The position numbers and the translations under genes are program-made. Shown here in pieces: positions 17,741 through 25,705 of a DNA stretch of 64,000 nt. A model generated the notes under the pieces. That model was not told the DNA's origin. It worked only from the letters and a program-made list of their open reading frames with translations, and made no database searches. Every line of letters starts with the position of its first letter. Positions within the stretch are counted from its first letter, which is position 1. The stretch comes from Pseudomonas nitroreducens (GTDB taxonomy: Bacteria; Pseudomonadota; Gammaproteobacteria; Pseudomonadales; Pseudomonadaceae). The stretch lies in assembly GCF_014204515.1 (NCBI RefSeq), contig NZ_JACHLI010000001.1:1-64000 (forward strand). Direction: 5' to 3'.

Positions 17741-18991
17741 ATGAGCAAAACCTTTAAACGCCCTGATCGCCTTGGGGTTTACCTGGATGGCACCCGTGTT
17801 GGACAGCTCGGGCAGCCATCCAGAGGCCCTCTGGTCTTTGCCTATGATCCTGAGTGGATCGCCAATGGCTACCCTCTTTCCCCCATGAACATGGAGTGGA
17901 ACACCAATCCGCAGGCTGCTGCTGATCGAACCTTTCGCGGCCTGCACGGAGTGTTCAACGACTCGCTGCCCGATGGCTGGGGCCTGCTACTCATGGACAG
18001 GTTCTTCCGCAGTGAGTTCGGCATCGCGCGCGATGAGATTACCCACCTTGACCGCCTGGCATATCTGGGTCGTCGCGCCATGGGTGCGCTCGAGTTCCAG
18101 CCCGAATATGAAACCGAGCCAGAGAACGAGGTGATCGACCTGGCCGGCCTCTACGCCAACTCCCAGGCGCTCCTGAGCGGCAACACCGAAGAGGTTGTGA
18201 AGCAGCTGCGTATGGCCGGCGGCTCGCCGCAGGGGGCCCGCCCCAAGATCACCTTGGGCCTTTCCGAGGACAGCAGCCTGGCGATCACCGACTTCGCCCC
18301 TCTGCCTGAAGGGTATGAACACTGGATTCTCAAGTTCCGGAACCAGGAAGAGCACCGCGACACTGGTGCAATCGAGTATGCCTACGCCGAGATTGCGCGC
18401 CGGGCGGGTCTGACAGTGTCTGAAACAGCCCTCATGCACATGCATGAAGGTAAAACCACCGAGCGCTTCTTCTGCACTCGGCGTTTTGACCGCTCAGGCG
18501 TGACGAAAGTCCACATGATGACTGTTTCGGGTATCGCTTACGCGAGCCACAGAGAGCCGTGCCTGGACTATGAGGACTTGCTAACGGCAACCCTCAACAT
18601 CACCAACAGCGCTGCAGAGGTTGAGCGAATGGCACTGCAGATGGTGTTCAACGCGATGACGCTCAACCGTGACGATCACGCCAAGAACTTCGCCTTCCTG
18701 CGCCAGGGCGGAGGCTGGGTTCTGTCCCCTTCCTACGACCTGACCTACGCCCCTCAAGGACTCGGCGGCCAGCACACCACTTCCTACAGTGGCTCCGTCA
18801 ATCCTCGCCTGCGCGACATCAAGAACGTCTGCAAAGGGTTCCCTAACCTGAATCCGTATGACCTGATCGATGGCGTCTACCAGGCGGTGGCCGAGTGGCC
18901 AGCTCTCACGAAAAACCTGGATATCAACAAGAACGAATCAAACCGCATCTACAAAGCCATGGAAGCCATGGCCAAACAGCTCAACTCTTGA
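17741..18991 (+). CDS. hipA: HipA-family serine/threonine kinase toxin
   Basis: 416 residues, a full-length HipA. The N-terminal subdomain has LGVYLDGTRVGQL and FNDSLPDGWGLLLMDRFF. The kinase core keeps AGGSPQGARPK, WILKFRNQEEHRDTG, the catalytic-loop motif NRDDHAKNFAFL, and SPSYDLTYA in place of DFG. HipA toxins phosphorylate aminoacyl-tRNA synthetases such as GltX and arrest growth until counteracted by HipB. The nearby XRE gene is the likely antitoxin, with the ADP-ribosyltransferase-like gene in between. Confidence 0.9.
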   Translation: MSKTFKRPDRLGVYLDGTRVGQLGQPSRGPLVFAYDPEWIANGYPLSPMNMEWNTNPQAAADRTFRGLHGVFNDSLPDGWGLLLMDRFFRSEFGIARDEITHLDRLAYLGRRAMGALEFQPEYETEPENEVIDLAGLYANSQALLSGNTEEVVKQLRMAGGSPQGARPKITLGLSEDSSLAITDFAPLPEGYEHWILKFRNQEEHRDTGAIEYAYAEIARRAGLTVSETALMHMHEGKTTERFFCTRRFDRSGVTKVHMMTVSGIAYASHREPCLDYEDLLTATLNITNSAAEVERMALQMVFNAMTLNRDDHAKNFAFLRQGGGWVLSPSYDLTYAPQGLGGQHTTSYSGSVNPRLRDIKNVCKGFPNLNPYDLIDGVYQAVAEWPALTKNLDINKNESNRIYKAMEAMAKQLNS

Positions 18992-19007
18992 TGAGCCAAG
19001 GACGACC

Positions 19008-19391
19008 ATGAACTCGAAGACGCAATCGCCCCTGGTACTTGCCACCCTCAACGCAGGGCACTTTGGGCCCAACCAGGAATACATGCTGCACATCACCACC
19101 GAGGGAGTTGACTGCCGGCTGCAGGGCAATCGCGTAGTCTTCGACCACGAGCCACGGGCACGTCTTCTATCCACCCTGGAGATCCCGAAGGTGCATACCG
19201 TGGATGGGCTGCCGACGAAAGTGACAGCCTATTGCCTCCACCAGGATCTGGATGCCGCCCCCGGCCGGCTCATCGCCGCCCTGCAAGCCGAGTGCGACCG
19301 CCTCTGTATGGGTGTGGCAGCCTTCGACAAAGCCATTGCCGGCGGCCACCGCGTCGTCGATATCGATCAGCTGCTGGAGAACAGAGCATGA
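19008..19391 (+). CDS. Unknown small protein downstream of hipA
   Basis: 127 residues from ATG 19008 with AAGGA upstream; 16 nt after hipA. A short beta-rich protein with a helical C-terminus (AECDRLCMGVAAFDKAI). Overlaps the next gene by ATGA, so both belong to the hip transcript or a dependent one. No family recognised. Confidence 0.65.
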   Translation: MNSKTQSPLVLATLNAGHFGPNQEYMLHITTEGVDCRLQGNRVVFDHEPRARLLSTLEIPKVHTVDGLPTKVTAYCLHQDLDAAPGRLIAALQAECDRLCMGVAAFDKAIAGGHRVVDIDQLLENRA

Positions 19392-19861
19392 ACATGGAAG
19401 ACGTTCCCGGCCGTCCAGGCTTAACCCTGGTGGCCACCTCAGAGCTACTAGCTCTGCAGGAAAGCGAGGCCCGGCTTCGCCAGGAAGCTGAGCGACCAGC
19501 CTTCGGGCTCGGCCGGGTCACTCCGGAGATGAATAACGCAATGAACCACGCGATGGAAGAGCTCATGGCCATGCCTCCAGAGGAGCTTCTCGCCCTGGGC
19601 GAAAAAACTGCCAGCCAGGCGGGCTACGAGGAAATGCCGCACCCGGACGATGACGACGATGCGAACCGGATCTTCGAACTGGAGCGCCTGCTCGCGTCCG
19701 CCAATGCCAAGATCAGGCAACTGGAAGCTGGCGCCACGCCCGTCTCCACCCAGGCAAAGATGCGCTTAGCGCGCCAGGCTGCCATCCAACGCATTCGGGA
19801 CATGTCGTTCGAGGAGCTTCGCTCCCTGGCGGAAGCAAACGCCGAGCGCCTGCAGCTCTGA
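19388..19861 (+). CDS. Unknown acidic coiled-coil protein
   Basis: 157 residues starting at the ATGA overlap. Contains the acidic stretch HPDDDDDANRI and a coiled coil (ELERLLASANAKIRQLEA). Ends just before a strong terminator. Function unknown. Confidence 0.65.
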   Translation: MNMEDVPGRPGLTLVATSELLALQESEARLRQEAERPAFGLGRVTPEMNNAMNHAMEELMAMPPEELLALGEKTASQAGYEEMPHPDDDDDANRIFELERLLASANAKIRQLEAGATPVSTQAKMRLARQAAIQRIRDMSFEELRSLAEANAERLQL

Positions 19862-19880
19862 AAATTTGAGGGAAAAGAAA

Positions 19881-19904
19881 CGCCGGCATCAGCCGGCGTT
19901 TTTC
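19881..19904. terminator. Bidirectional rho-independent terminator
   Basis: CGCCGGC, ATCA loop, GCCGGCG and a T-run, between the convergent genes ending at 19861 and 19919; A residues on the left let it also serve the minus strand. Confidence 0.8.
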
Positions 19905-19918
19905 ATTGCTGCGTAGGG

Positions 19919-21136
19919 TTAGTTACCCTTCACGCACAGCACTTGCTTGAGGGTATGGACTACCTCAACCAGGTCTTTCTGGTTCTCCATCACCACGTCG
20001 ATGGGCTTGTAGGCCGAAGGCAGCTCGTCCAGAACGTCGGAGTCCTTGCGGCACTCCACGCCTGCAGTCTGCTTTTCAAGGTCAGCCGTGGTGAACGCCT
20101 TGCGGGCCGCGTTACGGCTCATGCGGCGGCCGGCGCCATGGGAGCAGGAGCAGTAAGACTCGACGCTACCCTTCCCTCGCACGACGTAGCTCTTATCTCC
20201 CATCGATCCTGGGATGATTCCCAGTTCTCCCAGGCCGGCGCGTGTGGCGCCCTTGCGGGTGATCCAGAGCTCTTCGCCATCATGAGTTTCTCGGACGGCG
20301 TAGTTGTGGTGCACCGATGACGCTTCGCTGGTGAACACGAATGGCTTGGGAATGTGCTTGCGAATCGCAAGGATCACCTGCTCCATCATGTGTGCCCGGT
20401 TCTGCAGGGCGAAGTCCTGGGCCCACCCCAGCGCTGCGGTGTACTGGTCGAACGTGTCGGTGCCTTCCACCAGGTGCGCCAGGTCAGGATCGTCGAGCTC
20501 GAGGCCCTTTTTCTGGATCTCTTCCTTCGCCTGGTTGATGAAGTGGGTGCCGATCATGTTGCCGATGCCGCGAGAGCCCGAGTGCAACATCACCCAGACG
20601 TTCTGATCCTCATCGAGGCATACCTCGATGAAGTGGTTGCCTGAGCCAAGGGAACCCAACTGACTCGACGCTTTCGCCATTGCATCCGTCCAGTCCTGAG
20701 ACCGGCCGGCGAAGACGTTGGTGATCGCGCGCTTGGCCATCTCGGAAGGCACAGGCAGGCGCTTCTCGTTGGCGCGCTGCTTGTCGTGGCTGGAGTGGTG
20801 GCCACCGGTTCCCAGCGGGATCAGGTTCTCGATCTCGTGGCGCAAGGGCTGGAGGTTCTGCGGAAGATCGCTGGCAGTCAGGGACAGACGCACGGCGTTA
20901 ACGCCGCAGCCGATGTCGACGCCAACGGCGGCCGGGATGATCGCACCCTTGGTAGCGATGACACTGCCGATGGTGGAGCCTTTGCCGGCGTGCACGTCAG
21001 GCATTACCGCCAGGCCGCGCCCGGCGATGAAGGGCAGCCGAGAAAGGTTCTTCAGCTGCGCCAGGGCCATGTCTTCGACTTCGTCAGTCCAGATGGTGAT
21101 ACGAGCCGCACCGGGCTCATGGATTACCTGTTTCAT
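19919..21136 (-). CDS. rtcB: RtcB-type RNA ligase
   Basis: 405 residues, full length. Joins RNA 2',3'-cyclic phosphate (or 3'-phosphate) ends to 5'-OH ends using GTP and Mn2+, used in tRNA repair. Metal and guanylylation motifs are intact: GVDIGCGVNAVR, LGSGNHFIEV, HSGSRGIGN, SSVHHNYA and SHGAGRRMSR (the guanylylated His). AAGGA precedes the ATG. No RtcA or RtcR neighbour is present, so it is not under the usual sigma54 control. Its company with a large tRNA array suggests a role in repairing or maturing tRNAs. Confidence 0.93.
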   Translation of the reverse strand: MKQVIHEPGAARITIWTDEVEDMALAQLKNLSRLPFIAGRGLAVMPDVHAGKGSTIGSVIATKGAIIPAAVGVDIGCGVNAVRLSLTASDLPQNLQPLRHEIENLIPLGTGGHHSSHDKQRANEKRLPVPSEMAKRAITNVFAGRSQDWTDAMAKASSQLGSLGSGNHFIEVCLDEDQNVWVMLHSGSRGIGNMIGTHFINQAKEEIQKKGLELDDPDLAHLVEGTDTFDQYTAALGWAQDFALQNRAHMMEQVILAIRKHIPKPFVFTSEASSVHHNYAVRETHDGEELWITRKGATRAGLGELGIIPGSMGDKSYVVRGKGSVESYCSCSHGAGRRMSRNAARKAFTTADLEKQTAGVECRKDSDVLDELPSAYKPIDVVMENQKDLVEVVHTLKQVLCVKGN

Positions 21137-21581
21137 TGGTCATTCCTTGTAGTGTTGGAGATGCCTCATGGGCTCAGCCTTTCTCTACGACCAAGTGCTC
21201 CAAAGCGCACCGACTCCTGATTGGGTATCAAGAGCCTTTCATTCGTTCCCGAGTCAGGGCAGCGGCTCATTTTACAGTGCCTTGGACATGCATCAAATCA
21301 ATTTCAAGGTAAAAGACCTGGTGTTTTCGAATGGTGTTATCATCACACCTATTGGGCACTAGCCACTCCCACGCGTCTGAAGTGGTGATGCAAACCCAAG
21401 CCCGCAGCTCTGCCGTAGCGATCATCCCTCAGCAACGGTAGGCGCGATAAAATGCCGACCGGGGAAGCAAACTGCCCGGTCGGGAGGCCGTCCTTAGTAG
21501 CCCTATGCCGCCAGGTCATGGCCCCTTCGGGTTCGGGATGAGAAAAGCTCGAGGGGTTCCCTCTTCCAAGGATACTGCAGC
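21137..21581. other. Intergenic region with a strong stem-loop
   Basis: About 445 bp upstream of rtcB (minus) and of the gene at 21582 (plus). A 9-bp perfect stem CCGACCGGG (21455-21463) / CCCGGTCGG (21475-21483) with an 11-nt loop lies about 100 nt before the plus-strand gene. A 64-codon plus-strand ORF at 21168-21362 has a weak GGAG site but no other support. Promoters for both directions must lie here. Confidence 0.4.
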
Positions 21582-21917
21582 ATGACGACAGACGTTTCCA
21601 CACTCATCTCCAAGATGGAGATGCACTGGAACGACGGCCGGAGCAGCAAAGCCTTCGATCTCCTCTTCGAGCACGTCGAAGACATCTTTTACAAGCGCTG
21701 GCCAGAGGGTCTAAAGCCCCTCATCGATGCTTCCACAGGCAGAAATCTGCCGCCTATGCTCGCAGTGTCGATACTTCGGGCTACCAGCCGGGCGAAGAAA
21801 TCCCCGGAGGTAGCACCGGCATGGGCTGCATTATGCAGCGAGACCTATCAGCGCCTCTGCGCAGACGGGGAAAGCATGCCTGCAAGCAGGATTATGCGCG
21901 GGATGTTGCCGATCTGA
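21582..21917 (+). CDS. Unknown small protein
   Basis: 111 residues with AAGGA 9 nt before the ATG. Helical, with the tail ESMPASRIMRGMLPI. Preceded by a long possibly structured leader. No family recognised. Confidence 0.6.
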   Translation: MTTDVSTLISKMEMHWNDGRSSKAFDLLFEHVEDIFYKRWPEGLKPLIDASTGRNLPPMLAVSILRATSRAKKSPEVAPAWAALCSETYQRLCADGESMPASRIMRGMLPI

Positions 21918-21918
21918 T

Positions 21919-22059
21919 CTACTTGGCGCCAGGAAGCTTCCCTGTGCGCGACCACTCTTCGAACGCAGCATCGCCAGCCTTGGCGGCCTCCCGCACATCT
22001 TCCCACGTCAGCGGCCGTCCGATCCTTTTCCTGGGGCTCACCGAGGTTTTCTCTTTCAT
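21919..22059 (-). CDS. 46-residue basic protein
   Basis: A short gene with a near-perfect AGGAG site 6 nt before the ATG at 22059. The protein starts MKEKTSVSPRKRIGRPLTWE, a very basic arm with RKRIGRP that resembles an AT-hook, followed by an amphipathic helix (EDVREAAKAGDAAFEEWSR). May bind DNA. Its stop lies 2 bp from the stop of the convergent gene at 21917. Its size makes it easy to miss. Confidence 0.6.
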   Translation of the reverse strand: MKEKTSVSPRKRIGRPLTWEDVREAAKAGDAAFEEWSRTGKLPGAK

Positions 22060-22183
22060 CGCTCACTCCTATTTTTGTGAAGGCAGCAGATCAGGTTATC
22101 ACCGCCTGCAATTTCGTGCAAAAGGTGTGGCAAAGCAGGCCTTGCGTATATACAATGTATCTACCGAAGGAAAGGTGCCAACC

Positions 22184-22453
22184 ATGCAGCTACAGACCCG
22201 TTTTCTAGACGAAATTGACGCCTCTAAAGAGGGAATGAACTGGCTCCTCGAGATAGGGCGTGTTCGGGGCTGTCAACGTGTCGAGGCTGTCGTAGGTGAG
22301 AGCGCCAACGGCCTGGTTAAGTCAGCCTGGCGGGATAACACATTGGTTGCCTACTTCATTGTGGTGCGCGACCTCCAGAACTGGTCAGTCCTGGTCTGCC
22401 ATGACGTCGATCCCCGCACCCAAGCCAAGGTGACCATCGATGGAGCGCCTTAA
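22184..22453 (+). CDS. Unknown small protein
   Basis: 89 residues from the ATG at 22184, preceded by GAAAGG. Reads as a compact alpha/beta protein (VVGESANGLVKSAW...YFIVVRDLQNWSVLVCHD). The long upstream extension seen in the same frame is not supported. Overlaps the next gene by 14 nt. Confidence 0.6.
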   Translation: MQLQTRFLDEIDASKEGMNWLLEIGRVRGCQRVEAVVGESANGLVKSAWRDNTLVAYFIVVRDLQNWSVLVCHDVDPRTQAKVTIDGAP

Positions 22454-22631
22454 GTTCTGGAGGAGCGGCGAGGCGATCACGGTGATCGGTCAGCTGCTCC
22501 TCATCGTCGGCATGATCACAACGAGCCACTTTGCGAGAACCTCTGTACTCGGCTCGATTGCTGGCGCTACAGCCATCCTCGCCGGCTGCGTCGTTACTTC
22601 CTCTGCCCGCAAGCGAGCCACCTACCTCTAG
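22440..22631 (+). CDS. Small two-helix membrane protein
   Basis: 63 residues with two hydrophobic segments (about 13-31 and 36-53) separated by a short loop. Overlaps the preceding gene by 14 nt and precedes the AAA+ gene by 17 nt, so the three are likely one operon. Function unknown. Confidence 0.5.
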   Translation: MERLKFWRSGEAITVIGQLLLIVGMITTSHFARTSVLGSIAGATAILAGCVVTSSARKRATYL

Positions 22632-22648
22632 ACTCTCAAGGAAGCCAC

Positions 22649-24283
22649 ATGTCGCTCCGCATTCCAGTAAACGTCCTCCAGAACACCACCCATCAGCGGT
22701 TCAACCTTCTCCGCAGTCCTTCAGGGAGCGCGCGAGACAGTGTTCACCTGCCGCTGGATGACTACGAGGATGACTTGCTGGAGGACATCCTGAAGGCTGC
22801 TGTTACTGCTAAGGACAAGCGCTCCGAGCGCGCCCTGGAAGCCATCATCAGCTCCCGCAAACATCGGGAGGACATTGTTGTCCCTTCCTTCCTGGCCTTC
22901 CACCAGCTCCTTACGAGCTACCTCGCCAAAGACGCCATCGACTCCTGGCTCTACATGGAGTGCCAGGACGGCAGCATCAATCCGGTGCTGATCACGAAAG
23001 TTGATTACTCAACTAACTCTTACGGTAGCAAGCTGACCGAGAAAGTCACGATCAACGTGGCCTACGTCGGACGTGTTGAAGAACGAGGTGATTCGTCCTT
23101 GTCCCTGGTCAGCGACTACATCTCCTTCTCCCCGGAAGGCGTGGCCCGTAAGAAGGTGTCCGCGATCCTGGCGGCCCAAGGGCTTCAGAAGGAAACACCT
23201 GAGCTCAAGGCCGCCTATGTGGAACAGCTCAAGGTGCACAAAGAGCTTACCGAAGGGGCGTTTGCAAAGCAGTTTCGCTTCAGCGGGCGCGTCTACAAGT
23301 TCGACAAGGACAACTACAACCGCAAGAGCACGAAGTACTTCGACTGCCCTGTGGTGAACGACCTCCACGACTCAGACGTCGCGCCGCTTCCGACGCATGC
23401 CGATCTGCAGTTCCTCCCCGATGACAATGGGCAGGAGTTCACGGGCGAGATCCCTCATCACACCATCGTCCCGGTATTCGATCTGCTGGCCCAGGAAACC
23501 TTCTGGGTTAGCAGCGGCTTCCTGACGCCCTACGCCTACCGCCCTGAGCTTCGGGATGAGCTTGTACTCCCCGAGTCTCATACCGATCTGCTGGACATCC
23601 TGACGGCTGACATCGAGGACTACCGCTCGGACGTGGTCGAAGGCAAGGTCTCTGGGAACATCATCCTCTGTGCCGGGGAAGCAGGCCTGGGCAAGACACT
23701 CACTGCAGAGATTTACGCGGAGATCGTTCAACGACCTCTCCTCCGCGCGCCGGCATCGATGCTTGGTACTGACGCTACCTCTGTGTCCAATAACCTGGAC
23801 AGGCTGTTTGGCCTGTGCCGGCGCCTGGGCCTGATCATGCTCCTCGACGAAGTGGATGTTTACGTCGCCAAGCGTGACCTCGACATCGGCCGTAACGCTG
23901 TCGTTTCGGAGATGCTGCGTAAGTTCGAGTACTTCGGCGAGCTGATTTTCGCTACCACGAACCGCCCGGACGAGATTGACCAGGCGTTTAAGTCTCGCTG
24001 CGCAGCGATCATCCGCTACGACTACCCGACACCTGATAACGCGGCCGCGATCTGGAAGAAGAAAGCAGAGGCCATCAACCTGGCGCTACCAGATGAGCTG
24101 GTGTCCAAATTGGTCACCCTCTTCCCCCAGCTGGCGCCACGGGATACCCGTGAACTGGTACGCCTGGCCGCTCGCCACGTCGACAAGAAGGGGTGTGCGG
24201 TCGACATCGACCTCTTCCGCAAGATCGCGATGTTCCGCGACGTGAAGATGGTGGCGGCAACAGATGAGGCTGCGCATGCGTGA
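22649..24283 (+). CDS. AAA+ ATPase
   Basis: 544 residues with AAGGA before the ATG. The C-terminal half carries Walker A GEAGLGKT (about 342-349), Walker B LIMLLDEVD (about 396-404), sensor 1 FATTNRPDE and a late Arg-rich RDTRELVRLAARH sensor-2 helix. The fold is that of classic AAA remodelling ATPases. The N-terminal 300 residues are unknown and beta-rich. It is a second AAA+ protein with a long unknown N-terminus in this window, but not an obvious close paralogue of the gene at 5999. The target of remodelling is unknown; the small downstream gene may be a partner. Confidence 0.85.
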   Translation: MSLRIPVNVLQNTTHQRFNLLRSPSGSARDSVHLPLDDYEDDLLEDILKAAVTAKDKRSERALEAIISSRKHREDIVVPSFLAFHQLLTSYLAKDAIDSWLYMECQDGSINPVLITKVDYSTNSYGSKLTEKVTINVAYVGRVEERGDSSLSLVSDYISFSPEGVARKKVSAILAAQGLQKETPELKAAYVEQLKVHKELTEGAFAKQFRFSGRVYKFDKDNYNRKSTKYFDCPVVNDLHDSDVAPLPTHADLQFLPDDNGQEFTGEIPHHTIVPVFDLLAQETFWVSSGFLTPYAYRPELRDELVLPESHTDLLDILTADIEDYRSDVVEGKVSGNIILCAGEAGLGKTLTAEIYAEIVQRPLLRAPASMLGTDATSVSNNLDRLFGLCRRLGLIMLLDEVDVYVAKRDLDIGRNAVVSEMLRKFEYFGELIFATTNRPDEIDQAFKSRCAAIIRYDYPTPDNAAAIWKKKAEAINLALPDELVSKLVTLFPQLAPRDTRELVRLAARHVDKKGCAVDIDLFRKIAMFRDVKMVAATDEAAHA

Positions 24284-24665
24284 AGTCACCATTGATGACT
24301 TCATCATGCCCGAGTTCCGGGGAAAGAAGCCCGAGGACTACGAGCGTCGAGAAGACGGCAAAATTGTTCGCAAAGACCGCTGGGAAACCGCCGTCCAACA
24401 GATCCGCGAAATAGTACGGGTGGACAGCAGGAACTGGGAGGTTGGCGACGTCGTTGCAGCAGTTGAGAGCCTCGCAGCAGACCTCAACGACTGGAATCGC
24501 ATAGATGACTATGACGACCTGCCTGAAAAGGACGGTGTGTTCCACCTTCGCCTGGAGGACGGGAGCATTTTGCGGAAGGTCGTGTTCAATCGCCAATCCA
24601 AGTCCTGGACTTGGCTAGGAGCTACCCTCTCCGAAAGCCCTCAGGCATGGCGAGATGTGCAATGA
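24276..24665 (+). CDS. Unknown small protein linked to the AAA+ gene
   Basis: 129 residues from the ATG at 24276 (GAGG 6 nt upstream); it overlaps the AAA+ gene by 8 nt, which suggests translational coupling and shared function. Mostly charged, with a C-terminal beta part (GVFHLRLEDGSILRKVVF). No family recognised. Confidence 0.65.
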   Translation: MREVTIDDFIMPEFRGKKPEDYERREDGKIVRKDRWETAVQQIREIVRVDSRNWEVGDVVAAVESLAADLNDWNRIDDYDDLPEKDGVFHLRLEDGSILRKVVFNRQSKSWTWLGATLSESPQAWRDVQ

Positions 24666-24669
24666 AGAA

Positions 24670-24694
24670 GGCCGGGCTTGATGCCCGGCCTTTT
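24670..24694. terminator. Rho-independent terminator between convergent genes
   Basis: GGCCGGGC, loop TTGAT, GCCCGGCC, then TTTT; lies between stops at 24665 and 24697. Confidence 0.85.
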
Positions 24695-24696
24695 CG

Positions 24697-25683
24697 TTAC
24701 GCCTGCAGCCCCTTGTTCATCTCAAACTGCAGGGTGAAGAACTCGGTGAGGTAGCTCTCCAGTGCTGGCTTAGAGGCAGGCCAGTTCTCCATGCCCTCCC
24801 GCAGACGAAGCGGGAGGCGAGGATCTTCACAGCCTGGGTGCACGCGCGCCAGGAAGGCTAAGCCACGCTCGCTGATCTTCAGCTTATTGCCGACCTCCTC
24901 AACTAGTCCAGCAGCCAGGAGCTGATTGCTGATGTCCAAACGGCTTATTGGGCTTCCCCAGCGCACTTCCGGATTAGAAGCGGTTGCCCGGTCACGGTAG
25001 AGATTATGAGCTTCCTTGGCTCCAGAGCGCTTGAGACGGAAGAGAATCTGCAGAGCATACTTGCTCACCCAAGCCTTCTCTGCAGGTACACCTACGCCGA
25101 GAAGGGCAGGCGTGAACGCTGCCAAGGCAAGCTGGCTGTAGTTCCAATCGAACCAGCGTTTGGCCTGTCCGTGGCGAACCGCATCAAGAAACGCATGACT
25201 GTGAGTAGTCATGTCTTGGGCCTGAAGGCCATGCACAATCGAAGCTTGATCCAATGCCGTTGGCCAGAGGGCTTTTCGCTTAGCATTCAACGACTCCTCA
25301 CCCAAGATTCGGGAGAGTGACGATTGGAAGCCGTAGGCCCCTGAATAGTCTGGATCGCATGCGTACACAATCTCGCCGGCAGCACGCAATGCGCGCTCTA
25401 CCGGGGGAAGGCCTTCCCCGACCATCTTGAGGTCGTGCTCACCCTCTAAGGAATAAACCTGCGGCCAGTACTCCCATGGCTGCAGCTGGGGCTCGCTGAA
25501 AGCAATTGTCTGATCTCGATTGTCGGGATTCTTCAGCTTAAAGAGTCCAGCGATGCTGCGGCACACGATGAAACCGATTTTTTTACCCGGCCAGTGCTTG
25601 GCTACAGGGCCTGCGATCTGTTTTGCGAATGCCTGTTTCTCTGTGAAAAGCAGGATGTCGAATGTTACGGCTTGGGTGCTCAT
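24697..25683 (-). CDS. Topoisomerase IA/III-like protein, paralogue B
   Basis: 328 residues from the second of two adjacent ATGs (AAGGAG 6 nt upstream). This copy best shows the TOPRIM fold: ILLFTEKQAFAKQIAG (Glu15, like the EKP start of topoisomerase III) and IVYACDPDYSG (109-115), which equals the ATDPDREG acidic motif with both Asp residues kept. RWFDWNYSQLALAAF (about 176-190) resembles the R-DW-x-x-x-NL-R-A helix of these enzymes. The C-terminal KISERGLAFLARVHPGCEDP and RLREGMENW parts match the end of topoisomerase III. It lacks a recognisable catalytic Tyr region and is about half the normal length. Likely binds metal or nucleic acid; relaxing activity is doubtful. Confidence 0.65.
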   Translation of the reverse strand: MSTQAVTFDILLFTEKQAFAKQIAGPVAKHWPGKKIGFIVCRSIAGLFKLKNPDNRDQTIAFSEPQLQPWEYWPQVYSLEGEHDLKMVGEGLPPVERALRAAGEIVYACDPDYSGAYGFQSSLSRILGEESLNAKRKALWPTALDQASIVHGLQAQDMTTHSHAFLDAVRHGQAKRWFDWNYSQLALAAFTPALLGVGVPAEKAWVSKYALQILFRLKRSGAKEAHNLYRDRATASNPEVRWGSPISRLDISNQLLAAGLVEEVGNKLKISERGLAFLARVHPGCEDPRLPLRLREGMENWPASKPALESYLTEFFTLQFEMNKGLQA

Positions 25684-25705
25684 CATGAGCTCCTTCTGGT
25701 CGAAA

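Noticed and set aside
21168..21362. 64-codon plus-strand ORF upstream of rtcB
   Set aside because: Only a weak GGAG site; lies in the likely rtcB promoter region and has no other support.
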